Both the position numbers and the translations under genes were made by a program. A stretch of DNA of 64,000 nucleotides from the NCBI GenBank assembly GCA_027728065.1, contig JAQBVO010000003.1, positions 26,410-90,409 of the forward strand, in the 5' to 3' direction. The DNA is from Actinomycetota bacterium (lineage in GTDB: Bacteria; Actinomycetota; Actinomycetes; Nanopelagicales; Nanopelagicaceae). The notes under the pieces were generated by a model. That model was not told where the DNA came from, searched no databases, and was given only the letters and a program-made list of their open reading frames with translations. Positions 45,357-56,225 of the stretch are shown in pieces; position 1 is the first letter of the stretch; each line of letters starts with the position of its first letter.

Positions 45357-47126
45357 TTAATCCTCCAGAGAAAGCGTTATTTGAAGCCACTCCTCTTCGA
45401 GCCCCTCCAGTTCTAACTGCAGACGTAGCGACTCTTGGCCAATCTCGAGCAGTTGTTCGGCATCAAATGCCGCCGATTCCTGCTTGAGCTCTAGCTCCAT
45501 AATTCTTGCCTTGCTCTTTTCTATCTGACGTTCAACTCGTACTTTGTCCTTCTTTAACTCTCGCTCCTCTACCGCACTTGATCGTCTCTTTTCTTTCTGT
45601 GGCGTAATGGGCGTATTTAACCCCGCACGGCGTAGTTCTAGATACTCATCGACGCCACGTGGTAAATCACGAAGAGATTTGTCACCCAGTAACCCAACGA
45701 AGTGATCACATACACGCTCAAGGAAATATCTATCATGTGAGATAACAATGAGTGTGCCACCGAAACTATCCAATAAATCCTCTAACTCAGTCAAGGTTTC
45801 AATATCAAAATCATTTGTTGGCTCATCGAGTAATAAGACATTGGGGCTATCCATCAATAAGCGTGTTAACTGCAGACGCCGCTTTTCTCCACCTGATAAA
45901 TCTCGCACAGGCGTCCACTGTGATTCACGGTCAAAGCCCAAACGTTCGCAGAGTTGTGATGCTGAGAGCTCGCGCCCACCACCGAGTTCTACTCGATTAG
46001 CTATTTTTTCAACGGCCTCTAAGACGCGCCATGTGGGATCTAGCTCGTCTAAATGCTGTGTTAAAAAAGCTGGTTTTACAGTTATACCCGTAACTAATTT
46101 GCCTGCAGTTGGTTGAACCTGACCAACGAGAGCGCGCATTAACGTTGTCTTACCCGCACCGTTTACGCCCACAATCGCGACGCGCTCACCGGGGCCAATA
46201 TTCCAATACACATCATTTACTAATTCATTATCGCCGAGCTTTACTTGCATATGGTGGGCCTCATAAACCGTCTTGCCTAAACGATTGAGGGCGAATTTAA
46301 GTAGCTCGCCTTGGTTTCGTGGCTCTGGCTCACTTGCAATGAGAACATTTGCAGCATCGACTCGAAATTTCGGTTTCGTTGTGCGCGCTGGTGCGCCACG
46401 GCGCAACCACGCTAACTCTTTGCGAATAAGGGCGTTTCGACGAGCATCCATGGCCGAACTCTGGCGAGCGCGTTCAGCCTTTGCTAAAACAAATGCGCTG
46501 TATCCACCCTCATACTCTTCAACCTTCCCATCAACTACTTCCCAGGTCCTATAGGTAACGGCATCTAAAAACCAACGGTCGTGAGTTATAACAACCACCG
46601 CTAACCCTTTGCGTTTGTTTAAATAGTTAGCGAGCCAGGCAACACCTTCAACATCGAGATGATTGGTTGGTTCATCAAGTAAAATTAGATCGGGTTCATT
46701 GATAAGTAGTTTGGCTAATCCAACTCGTCGTCGCTCACCACCAGATAACTGTCCAAACTTTCTCTCAAAAATATGATCGTCAAAACTTCCAAACAAACCA
46801 GTAAAAACTTCGCGGATATTTGGCTCACTTGCCCATTCGTGTTTTTCTGTATCCCCTAATATAACTTCACCGACAGTGCTATCCGGGTTTTCAACATCAA
46901 CTTGGAAGAGAATTCCGATACGTGCAGCGTTAGATTTTGTTACCCGGCCAGCATCTGGGGCTTGGTTACCAGCGATAACTTTAATCAAAGTGCTCTTACC
47001 AGATCCATTTCGGCCAACGATTCCGATCCGATCGCCCTCAGATATGCCTAATGAGACCCTTACTAAAAGCTCTTTAATATCAAAGCTCTTGAAGACCTCT
47101 TCGATATTTACAATGTTGCGCGCCAT
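45357..47126 (-). CDS. ABC-F family ATPase
   Basis: Two ABC domains (GRNGSGKSTL, GVNGAGKTTL), LSGGE signatures, no TM. Confidence 0.94.
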   Translation of the reverse strand: MARNIVNIEEVFKSFDIKELLVRVSLGISEGDRIGIVGRNGSGKSTLIKVIAGNQAPDAGRVTKSNAARIGILFQVDVENPDSTVGEVILGDTEKHEWASEPNIREVFTGLFGSFDDHIFERKFGQLSGGERRRVGLAKLLINEPDLILLDEPTNHLDVEGVAWLANYLNKRKGLAVVVITHDRWFLDAVTYRTWEVVDGKVEEYEGGYSAFVLAKAERARQSSAMDARRNALIRKELAWLRRGAPARTTKPKFRVDAANVLIASEPEPRNQGELLKFALNRLGKTVYEAHHMQVKLGDNELVNDVYWNIGPGERVAIVGVNGAGKTTLMRALVGQVQPTAGKLVTGITVKPAFLTQHLDELDPTWRVLEAVEKIANRVELGGGRELSASQLCERLGFDRESQWTPVRDLSGGEKRRLQLTRLLMDSPNVLLLDEPTNDFDIETLTELEDLLDSFGGTLIVISHDRYFLERVCDHFVGLLGDKSLRDLPRGVDEYLELRRAGLNTPITPQKEKRRSSAVEERELKKDKVRVERQIEKSKARIMELELKQESAAFDAEQLLEIGQESLRLQLELEGLEEEWLQITLSLED

Positions 47127-47150
47127 GATAGGAGAGCGTACCTTTCATCC

Positions 47151-48425
47151 ATGAATGTGACGCAACGCGAGTACGCCTTAGAGCTAGATAGGAATGACCC
47201 CCTAGCCCGCTTTAAATCGATGTTTGTCATCTCCGATCCGCAGATGTGCTATCTCGATGGAAACTCCCTTGGTCGCCTGCCCAAATCCACGATTGCGGCC
47301 ATCAACGATTTTATGGTCGATGAATGGGGACCACAGGTTGTTACTGGATGGAGCCATTGGGTTGATCAGGCCCAACCAGCTGGAGATTTATTGGGCTCTG
47401 CAGCTTTAGGTGCATCCCCTGGACAAATTCTGGTGTGCGATACAACCTCTGTTAATTTCTATCAGCTCTGTCTTGCTGCGATTAAAGCAAGACCTGGACG
47501 TAAAACAATAATAACTGATGCTGCGAACTTTCCAACTGATCGCTATATTCTCGATGGAATCGCTAAGCAATTTAATTTAAAGTTAGTGATTATTAATAAC
47601 GAAGATTCAGCAATTGCTGATCATGAACGAATAACGACGCAAGTACTTGCTCCATATTTAAATGAAGATGTGGCTCTAGTTACCTTTCAAGTAATCCAAT
47701 ACCGATCTGGTGCCCGTACCGATATGAAATCAATTACAGACCAGGTTCGCGCAATCGGTGGATTAGTTGTTTGGGATGCTAGCCATGCAGTGGGTGCAAT
47801 CGAATTAAACCTTGATGCAAATGGTGTCGATTTATGTGTGGGCTGTACATATAAGTATGGAAACTCCGGCCCGGGATCACCAGCTTGGTTATATGTATCA
47901 AAGAGCCTCCAAAGCCAGCTGCAAGTTCCAATTCAAGGCTGGTTCGCCCAAGATGCACAGTTTGAAATGGGCCCGATATTTGAACGATCTCTAAGCATCC
48001 GCGGTTTCCAAATTGCAAGTCCACCGCTGATGGGAATTCGCTGCGTGCAAACTGCTTTTACAATGATTAGAGAGGCTGGAATCGATGCAATCGCCAAAAA
48101 AGCAGCTATCGGTACGCAGATGATGATTGATTTATATGATGCATGGCTTGCCCCCCTTGGAGTTGAGTTGAATACTCCCAGAGATCCGAAAGAGCGCGGT
48201 GGTCATATCTCATTAGGCCATCCAGATGCCGCGCAGATTTGTTTAGCTCTGCGCCAAATATCTAATGTGATTCCTGATTATCGCGCTCCACACTCAATTC
48301 GTTTAGCAATCTCCCCCCTACCAACTTCCTATACTGAGGTTTGGGATGGTTTCGAGCGCATGCGTGATTTAGTGGCAAGTGGTCGCTATAGCCAAATACA
48401 AGAAAGTGGGTCTCGAGTCACATGA
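47151..48425 (+). CDS. kynU: kynureninase
   Basis: PLP fold: CYLDGNSLGRLPKST, VVWDASHAVGA, GCTYKYGNSGPGSPAWLYV. Confidence 0.95.
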   Translation: MNVTQREYALELDRNDPLARFKSMFVISDPQMCYLDGNSLGRLPKSTIAAINDFMVDEWGPQVVTGWSHWVDQAQPAGDLLGSAALGASPGQILVCDTTSVNFYQLCLAAIKARPGRKTIITDAANFPTDRYILDGIAKQFNLKLVIINNEDSAIADHERITTQVLAPYLNEDVALVTFQVIQYRSGARTDMKSITDQVRAIGGLVVWDASHAVGAIELNLDANGVDLCVGCTYKYGNSGPGSPAWLYVSKSLQSQLQVPIQGWFAQDAQFEMGPIFERSLSIRGFQIASPPLMGIRCVQTAFTMIREAGIDAIAKKAAIGTQMMIDLYDAWLAPLGVELNTPRDPKERGGHISLGHPDAAQICLALRQISNVIPDYRAPHSIRLAISPLPTSYTEVWDGFERMRDLVASGRYSQIQESGSRVT

Positions 48426-49219
48426 GTGATGAAAAATTTGATTCAGCGTTGACATACACATCATATCTAGCAGTTGATGAACTACTTAGTTTGCAGCGAC
48501 CACTATCTGCTGGACCTGAGCATGATGAGATGTTATTTATCATCATTCATCAAACATATGAGCTCTGGTTCAAGCAGATAATTCATGAGTTCCTACAGGC
48601 ACAGAGAACTATGGAGTCTGGTGATACATATTATTCATTAGCGATTCTTGGCCGTATCCGTACGATTATGAAGGTTTGTGTTGCTCAAATAGATATTTTA
48701 GAGACAATGACTCCACTGCAGTTCAACTCCTTCAGATCCTATTTATCATCAGCTAGTGGCTTCCAATCTACGCAGTTTAGAAAAGTTGAGGCTCTGTTAG
48801 GTAGACGAGATAACAAAATGGCAGACCATCTACCGCCAGCTATTCAAGCCGAAATCGCTCTACTCACAGCAAAAAACTCGGTTTGGGACTCTGCACTTGC
48901 CTATCTGGCAAAGCGTGGCCATGCGATTCCAACTGATGTTCTCAACCGTGATCGAGCTCTGGCCTATGAGACAAATCTTCAAGTCCAAGATGTCTTGCTT
49001 GATATTCACCGCCAAGATCCTGAGAGTTCAATGGTCTGTGAGCGATTGCTAGATATCGATGAAGGTATTCAAGAGTGGCGATACCGCCACGTAAAAATGG
49101 TAGAGCGTACCATCGGACATAAAGTCGGTACTGGTGGATCTAGTGGTGTTGAGTACTTATCCGGCACTCTGTTTAATCCTGCATTTCGAGATCTCTGGGA
49201 GATTCGCTCCCGTTTTTAA
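48422..49219 (+). CDS. kynA: tryptophan 2,3-dioxygenase
   Basis: LTYTSYLAVDELLSLQRP, FIIIHQTYELWFKQI, RHVKMVERTIGHKVGTGGSSGVEYL. Confidence 0.97.
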   Translation: MSDEKFDSALTYTSYLAVDELLSLQRPLSAGPEHDEMLFIIIHQTYELWFKQIIHEFLQAQRTMESGDTYYSLAILGRIRTIMKVCVAQIDILETMTPLQFNSFRSYLSSASGFQSTQFRKVEALLGRRDNKMADHLPPAIQAEIALLTAKNSVWDSALAYLAKRGHAIPTDVLNRDRALAYETNLQVQDVLLDIHRQDPESSMVCERLLDIDEGIQEWRYRHVKMVERTIGHKVGTGGSSGVEYLSGTLFNPAFRDLWEIRSRF

Positions 49220-49221
49220 TC

Positions 49222-49542
49222 TCACCGCCAATAATAAATGAGCACGACAAGAATTCCGGCGATGGTTGCACCTGCGATAATAAAATATTTAATCCAGAGT
49301 GGAACTCCAGCTTTTTCAGAGGCTGACTTTGCCGCCGATTTAGTTTTTTCCATTACGCGAGCGGCCCAGGCAAACTCTGTTGCCAAAATACCAAGACCTG
49401 CAAGAAGTACCAATAAGCCAGGACCTGGAGTAACAAGTGTGATTAAGCCAAGAACGGTGATACCAGCACCTAAGACGCCGATAAATACCCGCCAGAACAA
49501 ACGGCCAGCGGGTGTGCGCTTAACCCAGCCTCTCAACTTCAA
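49222..49542 (-). CDS. PGPGW-type (TIGR02611-like) transmembrane protein
   Basis: LVTPGPGLLVLLAGLGILATEFAWA. Confidence 0.85.
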   Translation of the reverse strand: MKLRGWVKRTPAGRLFWRVFIGVLGAGITVLGLITLVTPGPGLLVLLAGLGILATEFAWAARVMEKTKSAAKSASEKAGVPLWIKYFIIAGATIAGILVVLIYYWR

Positions 49543-50951
49543 TTCTTTGCACTCTCCACTTGCTCACCATATGCCACAAAAGCAATCTCTTCTCGCCGTG
49601 CACGGTATACGGGGGATGCACCTGAGATTAAATGCTCAAAACGGGTAGATGCCTTAATTAAAGCCCGAAGCTCATCGGGGGCGGTTGAATCACTAAAGAT
49701 AGGGGCGCTCTCTTTGACTACTTCATCGTTTTTATGCGGAATAAAATAGCGATAGACCAGGGCTAATCGCCGAATCCCTAGATTCGCAACATGGCGTAGC
49801 CCGCGGTTAATGTGATCTTGCGCCATCAAGCGCTTAAATGTTAAAGCTTTAGGGCTCCCTGGCTTTTGTGCCATTGATAGCGAAAGCAAAATCTCGGCAA
49901 TCTCTTGAGCACCGGTTGTATCGGCCAGCTTGGCACATTGCGCGGCTAGTTCCAGCCGAATCTGTGGATCCTGTAGCTTTCTTACGCTCTGTGTGATGTC
50001 GGCTAGATCGCTTTGATCAGCTCGCAAGGCATAACCAAAGTCATTACACCAGCGCGCGCGCGCCTCTTGATTATCGGTTCCACGGATATTTGATACAAAT
50101 ACGGTTGGTATACCTGCAGGTAATAGTTCGTGAACGCCATTGTATCCCGTGGCACAAATTCCGGCATCAAAGGCATGTAAAACCTTTGCCAATGGAAAGT
50201 AGTGAATAGTTTTAATATCTAGTCCTGCAGGAGCTAGAGAGCTTCCATCTTTAGCTACTGGAGCCTTTGTAACGATAACCTGCAAATCTCTCCAGCCAAT
50301 TAGACCTTCAAGTGCGGCCGTCATTTTGTGGTTAACATCGCTATCGCCCGTGCCTAACTGCACAAGAACTACTGGTCGATGCAGATCTAAGCCGAGTGCT
50401 CTGCGTGCATCATCACGTGTCATCGCCTCTTCTTTTTTAAAGAGCGAAACTGGTGATGTTAAAACGCTATCTTTACGCTTTGATGTTGGGCCATGATCAT
50501 ATGCACGGGCGATATCACCGGGTTCAATAATCACATCCATCATCGCAGACTGTAATCCTAAGATAAAACGCTGCGGTTTTTTCTGCCACAAACCCCGGCG
50601 AACCCAGACTAATTTAAGCGCTGGATTTGAGTTCTTTGTGGCAATAACCCCTGGATAAGGAACTACCCCATCAAATGAAAGAACTTTCGCATCGGTCTCA
50701 TCGATGAGAGCAAGGAGCCGATCACGTAAGTACTTATCCCACTTTTTTCTAGACATCCATAAACGATCTCGCCCTGGAATATATTCACAACGAATATCCA
50801 TAAATGATGCAATCTCAGCGATACCGCCGGCCATTGAAACAATTATTGGATTAGCTACATCTTTAAGTGCTAACGCCACTGCACTTGCGCGGGCTAAATG
50901 CCCCATGCCAACCCCATTACTCGTTGCAAGAATGATTGTTGGCTTCGCCAT
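49539..50951 (-). CDS. MurG-like glycosyltransferase
   Basis: NGVGMGHLARASAVA; GYNGVHELLPAGIPTVFVSN nucleotide-sugar-binding motif. Confidence 0.8.
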   Translation of the reverse strand: MAKPTIILATSNGVGMGHLARASAVALALKDVANPIIVSMAGGIAEIASFMDIRCEYIPGRDRLWMSRKKWDKYLRDRLLALIDETDAKVLSFDGVVPYPGVIATKNSNPALKLVWVRRGLWQKKPQRFILGLQSAMMDVIIEPGDIARAYDHGPTSKRKDSVLTSPVSLFKKEEAMTRDDARRALGLDLHRPVVLVQLGTGDSDVNHKMTAALEGLIGWRDLQVIVTKAPVAKDGSSLAPAGLDIKTIHYFPLAKVLHAFDAGICATGYNGVHELLPAGIPTVFVSNIRGTDNQEARARWCNDFGYALRADQSDLADITQSVRKLQDPQIRLELAAQCAKLADTTGAQEIAEILLSLSMAQKPGSPKALTFKRLMAQDHINRGLRHVANLGIRRLALVYRYFIPHKNDEVVKESAPIFSDSTAPDELRALIKASTRFEHLISGASPVYRARREEIAFVAYGEQVESAKN

Positions 50952-50995
50952 ATGCCTTAGCCTACCTAACTGCTCACATGAATTAGACTAAGGGC

Positions 50996-52078
50996 GTGAA
51001 CCTAGTAGCTGAACATGCGTTGATTGCAGGAAAACTGGAGCAACGTGTTTGCGTCGAATATAGCGATGGGTTGATTACGGATATCACAATTAACTCGACT
51101 CTTGCCACAACAGTAAATGGAACTCTCATCCCAGGCTTCGTCGATATTCATTGTCATGGTGGAGGGGGCCACTATTTCTCAGCTAAGCACCCTGAAGAGA
51201 TTTCAACGGCCATCAAGACACATAGAGCCCACGGCACAACATCGATGTTGGCTAGTTTGGTCTCCGAGCCTATTGAAGCCCTAATGGCACAGATAAAAGC
51301 GCTACAACCCTTTATTAAACAGGGCGCCGTCAAAGGAATTCATTTAGAGGGTCCTTATCTCTCCCATACACACTGCGGTGCACATGATCCAGCGTTTTTT
51401 AGAATACCAACCGTGGCGGAGTTAAGTGAACTTATCGCAGTTTCTAATAACACTATCCGTATGGTCACAATCGCTCCCGAGATAGAAGGTGCGATTGCTG
51501 TTATCGAATACTTAGTTAAGCAAAAAGTTACAGTCGCTCTCGGACATACTGGTGCTAACGCCTCAATCGCCCAAGAGGCTATAAATGCTGGGGCAAAAAT
51601 AGTTACGCACTTTAATAATGGCATGCCTAAGTTGGACACGGGCGATAACATCAATTCCCTCTCTCTGAGTGATTCTTCGGTAGCCCTCGAGCTCATTCTC
51701 GATGGCATTCATGTAAATACCACCGATCTCCAGAGGATTACCTCAACTGCTCCAAGACGCATCATTGCAATAACCGATGCTATGTCGGCCGCTGGTGGCA
51801 GAGATGGTGATTACACGATTGGTAAGCTTGATGTGCAGGTTCTCAATGGCATTGCACGTTTAAAATCAAAGGACTCTCTGGCTGGTAGCACTTTAACTAT
51901 GGACCGAGCCTTTCTTAGCTTGCTCAATAATTTTAAGTTTTCAATCGCTGATGCTAGTTATTCGGCATCAACATTACCCGCACAGCGAATTGGTCTAAGT
52001 GATGTTGGCAGTATCGAAATTGGTAAAAGGGCTGATTTTGTTGAGCTTACAAGCCAAGGATCAATCAGGCTGGTTTAG
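50996..52078 (+). CDS. nagA: N-acetylglucosamine-6-phosphate deacetylase
   Basis: PGFVDIHCHGGGGHYFS, HLEGPYLS, ALGHTGANAS, THFNNGMPKL. Confidence 0.93.
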   Translation: MNLVAEHALIAGKLEQRVCVEYSDGLITDITINSTLATTVNGTLIPGFVDIHCHGGGGHYFSAKHPEEISTAIKTHRAHGTTSMLASLVSEPIEALMAQIKALQPFIKQGAVKGIHLEGPYLSHTHCGAHDPAFFRIPTVAELSELIAVSNNTIRMVTIAPEIEGAIAVIEYLVKQKVTVALGHTGANASIAQEAINAGAKIVTHFNNGMPKLDTGDNINSLSLSDSSVALELILDGIHVNTTDLQRITSTAPRRIIAITDAMSAAGGRDGDYTIGKLDVQVLNGIARLKSKDSLAGSTLTMDRAFLSLLNNFKFSIADASYSASTLPAQRIGLSDVGSIEIGKRADFVELTSQGSIRLV

Positions 52079-52080
52079 AT

Positions 52081-53541
<1,461 letters not shown>

Positions 53542-53549
53542 CTACCCAA

Positions 53550-54476
53550 GTGTCCAATCCGCTCATCTGTGTACGTGGGCTGACCAAGAAATTCGGTGAT
53601 TTAACGGCCGTCGATGGCGTCAACTTTGAAGTAGCCGAGGGTGAATCCTTCGGATTATTGGGTCCGAACGGGGCCGGTAAATCGACCATCATGTGCATCT
53701 TGGCGGCAACATCTACCCGCACATCGGGCACAGTTGAAATACTAGATAAGGATCCTGAAAAATTTGGACCCCTTGTGCGTGCCCATCTTGGAGTTGTGCC
53801 CCAGCAAGATAATCTTGATGGCGAGTTAACTGTTAGTGAAAATCTATTCATCTATGGCCGTTATTTCGGTCTTTCAAAGAAGTTTATTAATAATAAGATT
53901 GAAGAGTTACTGGAGTTTGCCCAGCTGCAGGAAAAGCGCGACGTAAAGGTCGAGGCCTTAAGTGGTGGGATGAAGCGGCGTTTAACGATTGCCCGCGGAT
54001 TGGTTAGTGAGCCAGATATCTTGTTGCTCGATGAGCCAACAACAGGTCTAGACCCACAGGCGCGGCATATTCTCTGGGATCGTTTGTTTCGATTAAAAGA
54101 GCAAGGCGTCACTCTCGTCTTAACAACCCATTTTATGGATGAGGCTGAACAGTTATGTGACCGTCTTGTTGTCATGGATAAAGGCGCGATTATGGCGCAG
54201 GGCTCACCCGCTGGATTGATTAAGGAGTACTCCAGTAAAGAGGTACTCGAGGTTCGTTTTGGTAGTGAGCGCAACGCTGATGTCGCACTCGTATTACGAA
54301 ACATCTGTGAACGTATGGAGGTTCTGCCCGATCGTATTTTGATGTATGCCGATGACGGTGAAAAACTACTTGAAGAGATTACGGTGCTCAAGCTCCATCC
54401 CACTACTTCTCTGGTGCGACGAAGCTCGTTGGAAGATGTCTTTCTGCGCCTTACTGGAAGGACTTTGATTGAATGA
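53550..54476 (+). CDS. ABC transporter ATP-binding protein
   Basis: GPNGAGKSTIM, LSGGMKRRLTIARGL, LLLDEPTTGLDP. Confidence 0.96.
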   Translation: MSNPLICVRGLTKKFGDLTAVDGVNFEVAEGESFGLLGPNGAGKSTIMCILAATSTRTSGTVEILDKDPEKFGPLVRAHLGVVPQQDNLDGELTVSENLFIYGRYFGLSKKFINNKIEELLEFAQLQEKRDVKVEALSGGMKRRLTIARGLVSEPDILLLDEPTTGLDPQARHILWDRLFRLKEQGVTLVLTTHFMDEAEQLCDRLVVMDKGAIMAQGSPAGLIKEYSSKEVLEVRFGSERNADVALVLRNICERMEVLPDRILMYADDGEKLLEEITVLKLHPTTSLVRRSSLEDVFLRLTGRTLIE

Positions 54477-55285
54477 ACACTGGAATTGATGTTGTACGCA
54501 TTGCCCGCTTTGGAGCGCTGTATATCGCTGCAGCTCGTTTTCGTTCGATGTTTAAGTGGAGAACGGTTATTGCCGCAGTCGATATTGGAAACCCACTTTT
54601 CTATTTAATCGCCATAGGTATCGGTATCGGCGTATTAGTTGAAAATAACTCTGGGACAAGTGGCACTAGTGGAATTAAGTACATCGCCTTTATCGCACCG
54701 GCACTACTTGCAAGCTCAGCGATAACCGGTGTCATGGATGAGTGTGTTTTCCCAGTCATTGAGGGGTTTAAGTGGCGCAAACTCTTCTACGCCCAAAACG
54801 CTACCCCAATAACCGGTAAGCAAATCGCTATTGGTGTCTATCTCGCCGCGCTGAGTAGAGCCGTTTTTAGTGTTGTTATCTACTATCTTTTGTTACTGAC
54901 ATTTAATGTCGTTGATTTTGGTATCAGTATCTTAATTGTCCCAATCGCTATTATGGCAGGTGGCTCTTTTGGTGCTGTAATGCTCTATTTTGCAGCTAAA
55001 GTTGAGAAAGAAGATTATTTTTTCAATATTATTGGGCGCTTAATCGTTATGCCTATGTTCTTATTCTCTGGAACATTCTTCCCGCTATCTTCAATGCCGA
55101 TTTATTTACAACCGATTGGCTGGATTTCACCGCTATGGCACGCTACCGAACTTGGCCGTGAAGCCGCCTTTGAATATGGCCTCTCACCATTAGTGATCAC
55201 GACCCACTTACTGTTTTTAACAGCAGTGACGGTTGTTGGATTGATCTTATCTATCGGCCAATTTGAAAGGAGGTTGGCCAAATGA
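54473..55285 (+). CDS. ABC transporter permease
   Basis: ABC-2 membrane protein, overlaps ATPase stop. Confidence 0.9.
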   Translation: MNTGIDVVRIARFGALYIAAARFRSMFKWRTVIAAVDIGNPLFYLIAIGIGIGVLVENNSGTSGTSGIKYIAFIAPALLASSAITGVMDECVFPVIEGFKWRKLFYAQNATPITGKQIAIGVYLAALSRAVFSVVIYYLLLLTFNVVDFGISILIVPIAIMAGGSFGAVMLYFAAKVEKEDYFFNIIGRLIVMPMFLFSGTFFPLSSMPIYLQPIGWISPLWHATELGREAAFEYGLSPLVITTHLLFLTAVTVVGLILSIGQFERRLAK

Positions 55286-56094
55286 GCACTGCCATTGAGA
55301 TTGCCCAAAGCCGTTCATCTAGCGCGATGTATGCCGGTCGCCCACAAGTTCTTCTTGAGCGTAGTTGGTTGGCTTTTCGCTCCACAACATGGGTCCCAAT
55401 CTTTACCGGATTCATAGAGCCGGTTTTGTTCTTACTCGCCTTTGGCTATGGAATGGGTAATCTGGTTGGCAATATCTCCGTGGGGTCGGCAAGTATTGAT
55501 TACACGATGTTTATTGCACCTGGTTTACTCGCAACTAGTGCTATGAATGGCGCGGTTTATGATTCAACGTGGAATGTATTTTTCAAGCTTAATGAATCCA
55601 AACTATATAAAACTATGCTCTCGACTCCACTTGGCCCGATGGATATCGCCTTAGGTGAGATTACTTGGGCGCTTTTGCGTGGATTGGTCTACTCGATCGG
55701 TTTCCTAACCGTTGTCAGTGTATTTGGCTTAACACCTAGCGTCTGGGCTGTTTTAGCTATCCCAGCGGCCTCTCTGGTCGCCTTTGGTTTTGCATCCTTT
55801 GGAATGGCCATCACTTCATTTTTTAAGACTTACCAACAGATGGGCTTTGTTACCTTTGTTCTCCTACCCATGAATTTATTTTCCGGATCTTTATACCCAA
55901 TCTCAGTTTACCCCGATTGGTTAGAAAAGATAATTATGGCGTTGCCGTTATGGCATGGAATAGAACTAGTTCGGGCATTTTGGTTTGGAAATATTAACTC
56001 AGGGATATTAGTACATATTTTTTACTTTTTAATAATGATTGCTGTTGGTTTATTTGTTACTTCCCATCGTTTGCGGGCGCTTTTCTTACGCTAG
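55282..56094 (+). CDS. ABC transporter permease
   Basis: ABC-2 membrane protein, ATGA overlap with previous gene. Confidence 0.9.
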   Translation: MSTAIEIAQSRSSSAMYAGRPQVLLERSWLAFRSTTWVPIFTGFIEPVLFLLAFGYGMGNLVGNISVGSASIDYTMFIAPGLLATSAMNGAVYDSTWNVFFKLNESKLYKTMLSTPLGPMDIALGEITWALLRGLVYSIGFLTVVSVFGLTPSVWAVLAIPAASLVAFGFASFGMAITSFFKTYQQMGFVTFVLLPMNLFSGSLYPISVYPDWLEKIIMALPLWHGIELVRAFWFGNINSGILVHIFYFLIMIAVGLFVTSHRLRALFLR

Positions 56095-56105
56095 GGCGTG
56101 AGGGG

Positions 56106-56156
56106 TTGCATTTAAAAGGTAATGTGGGATACTTAGCCCCTAGTTCACATGAACTA
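56106..56156 (+). promoter_or_regulatory. candidate promoter (TTGCAT-18-TACTTA) with palindromic operator TAGTTCA-CA-TGAACTA
   Basis: -35 at 56106-56111, -10 at 56130-56135, perfect palindrome 56141-56156 near the expected +1. Confidence 0.5.
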
Positions 56157-56225
56157 AAAACGAACCGGGAGAGTACTTCTCAAACGAGTTTCAAACGCTG
56201 AAACCTTTGCCGTACAAGCTTTACA

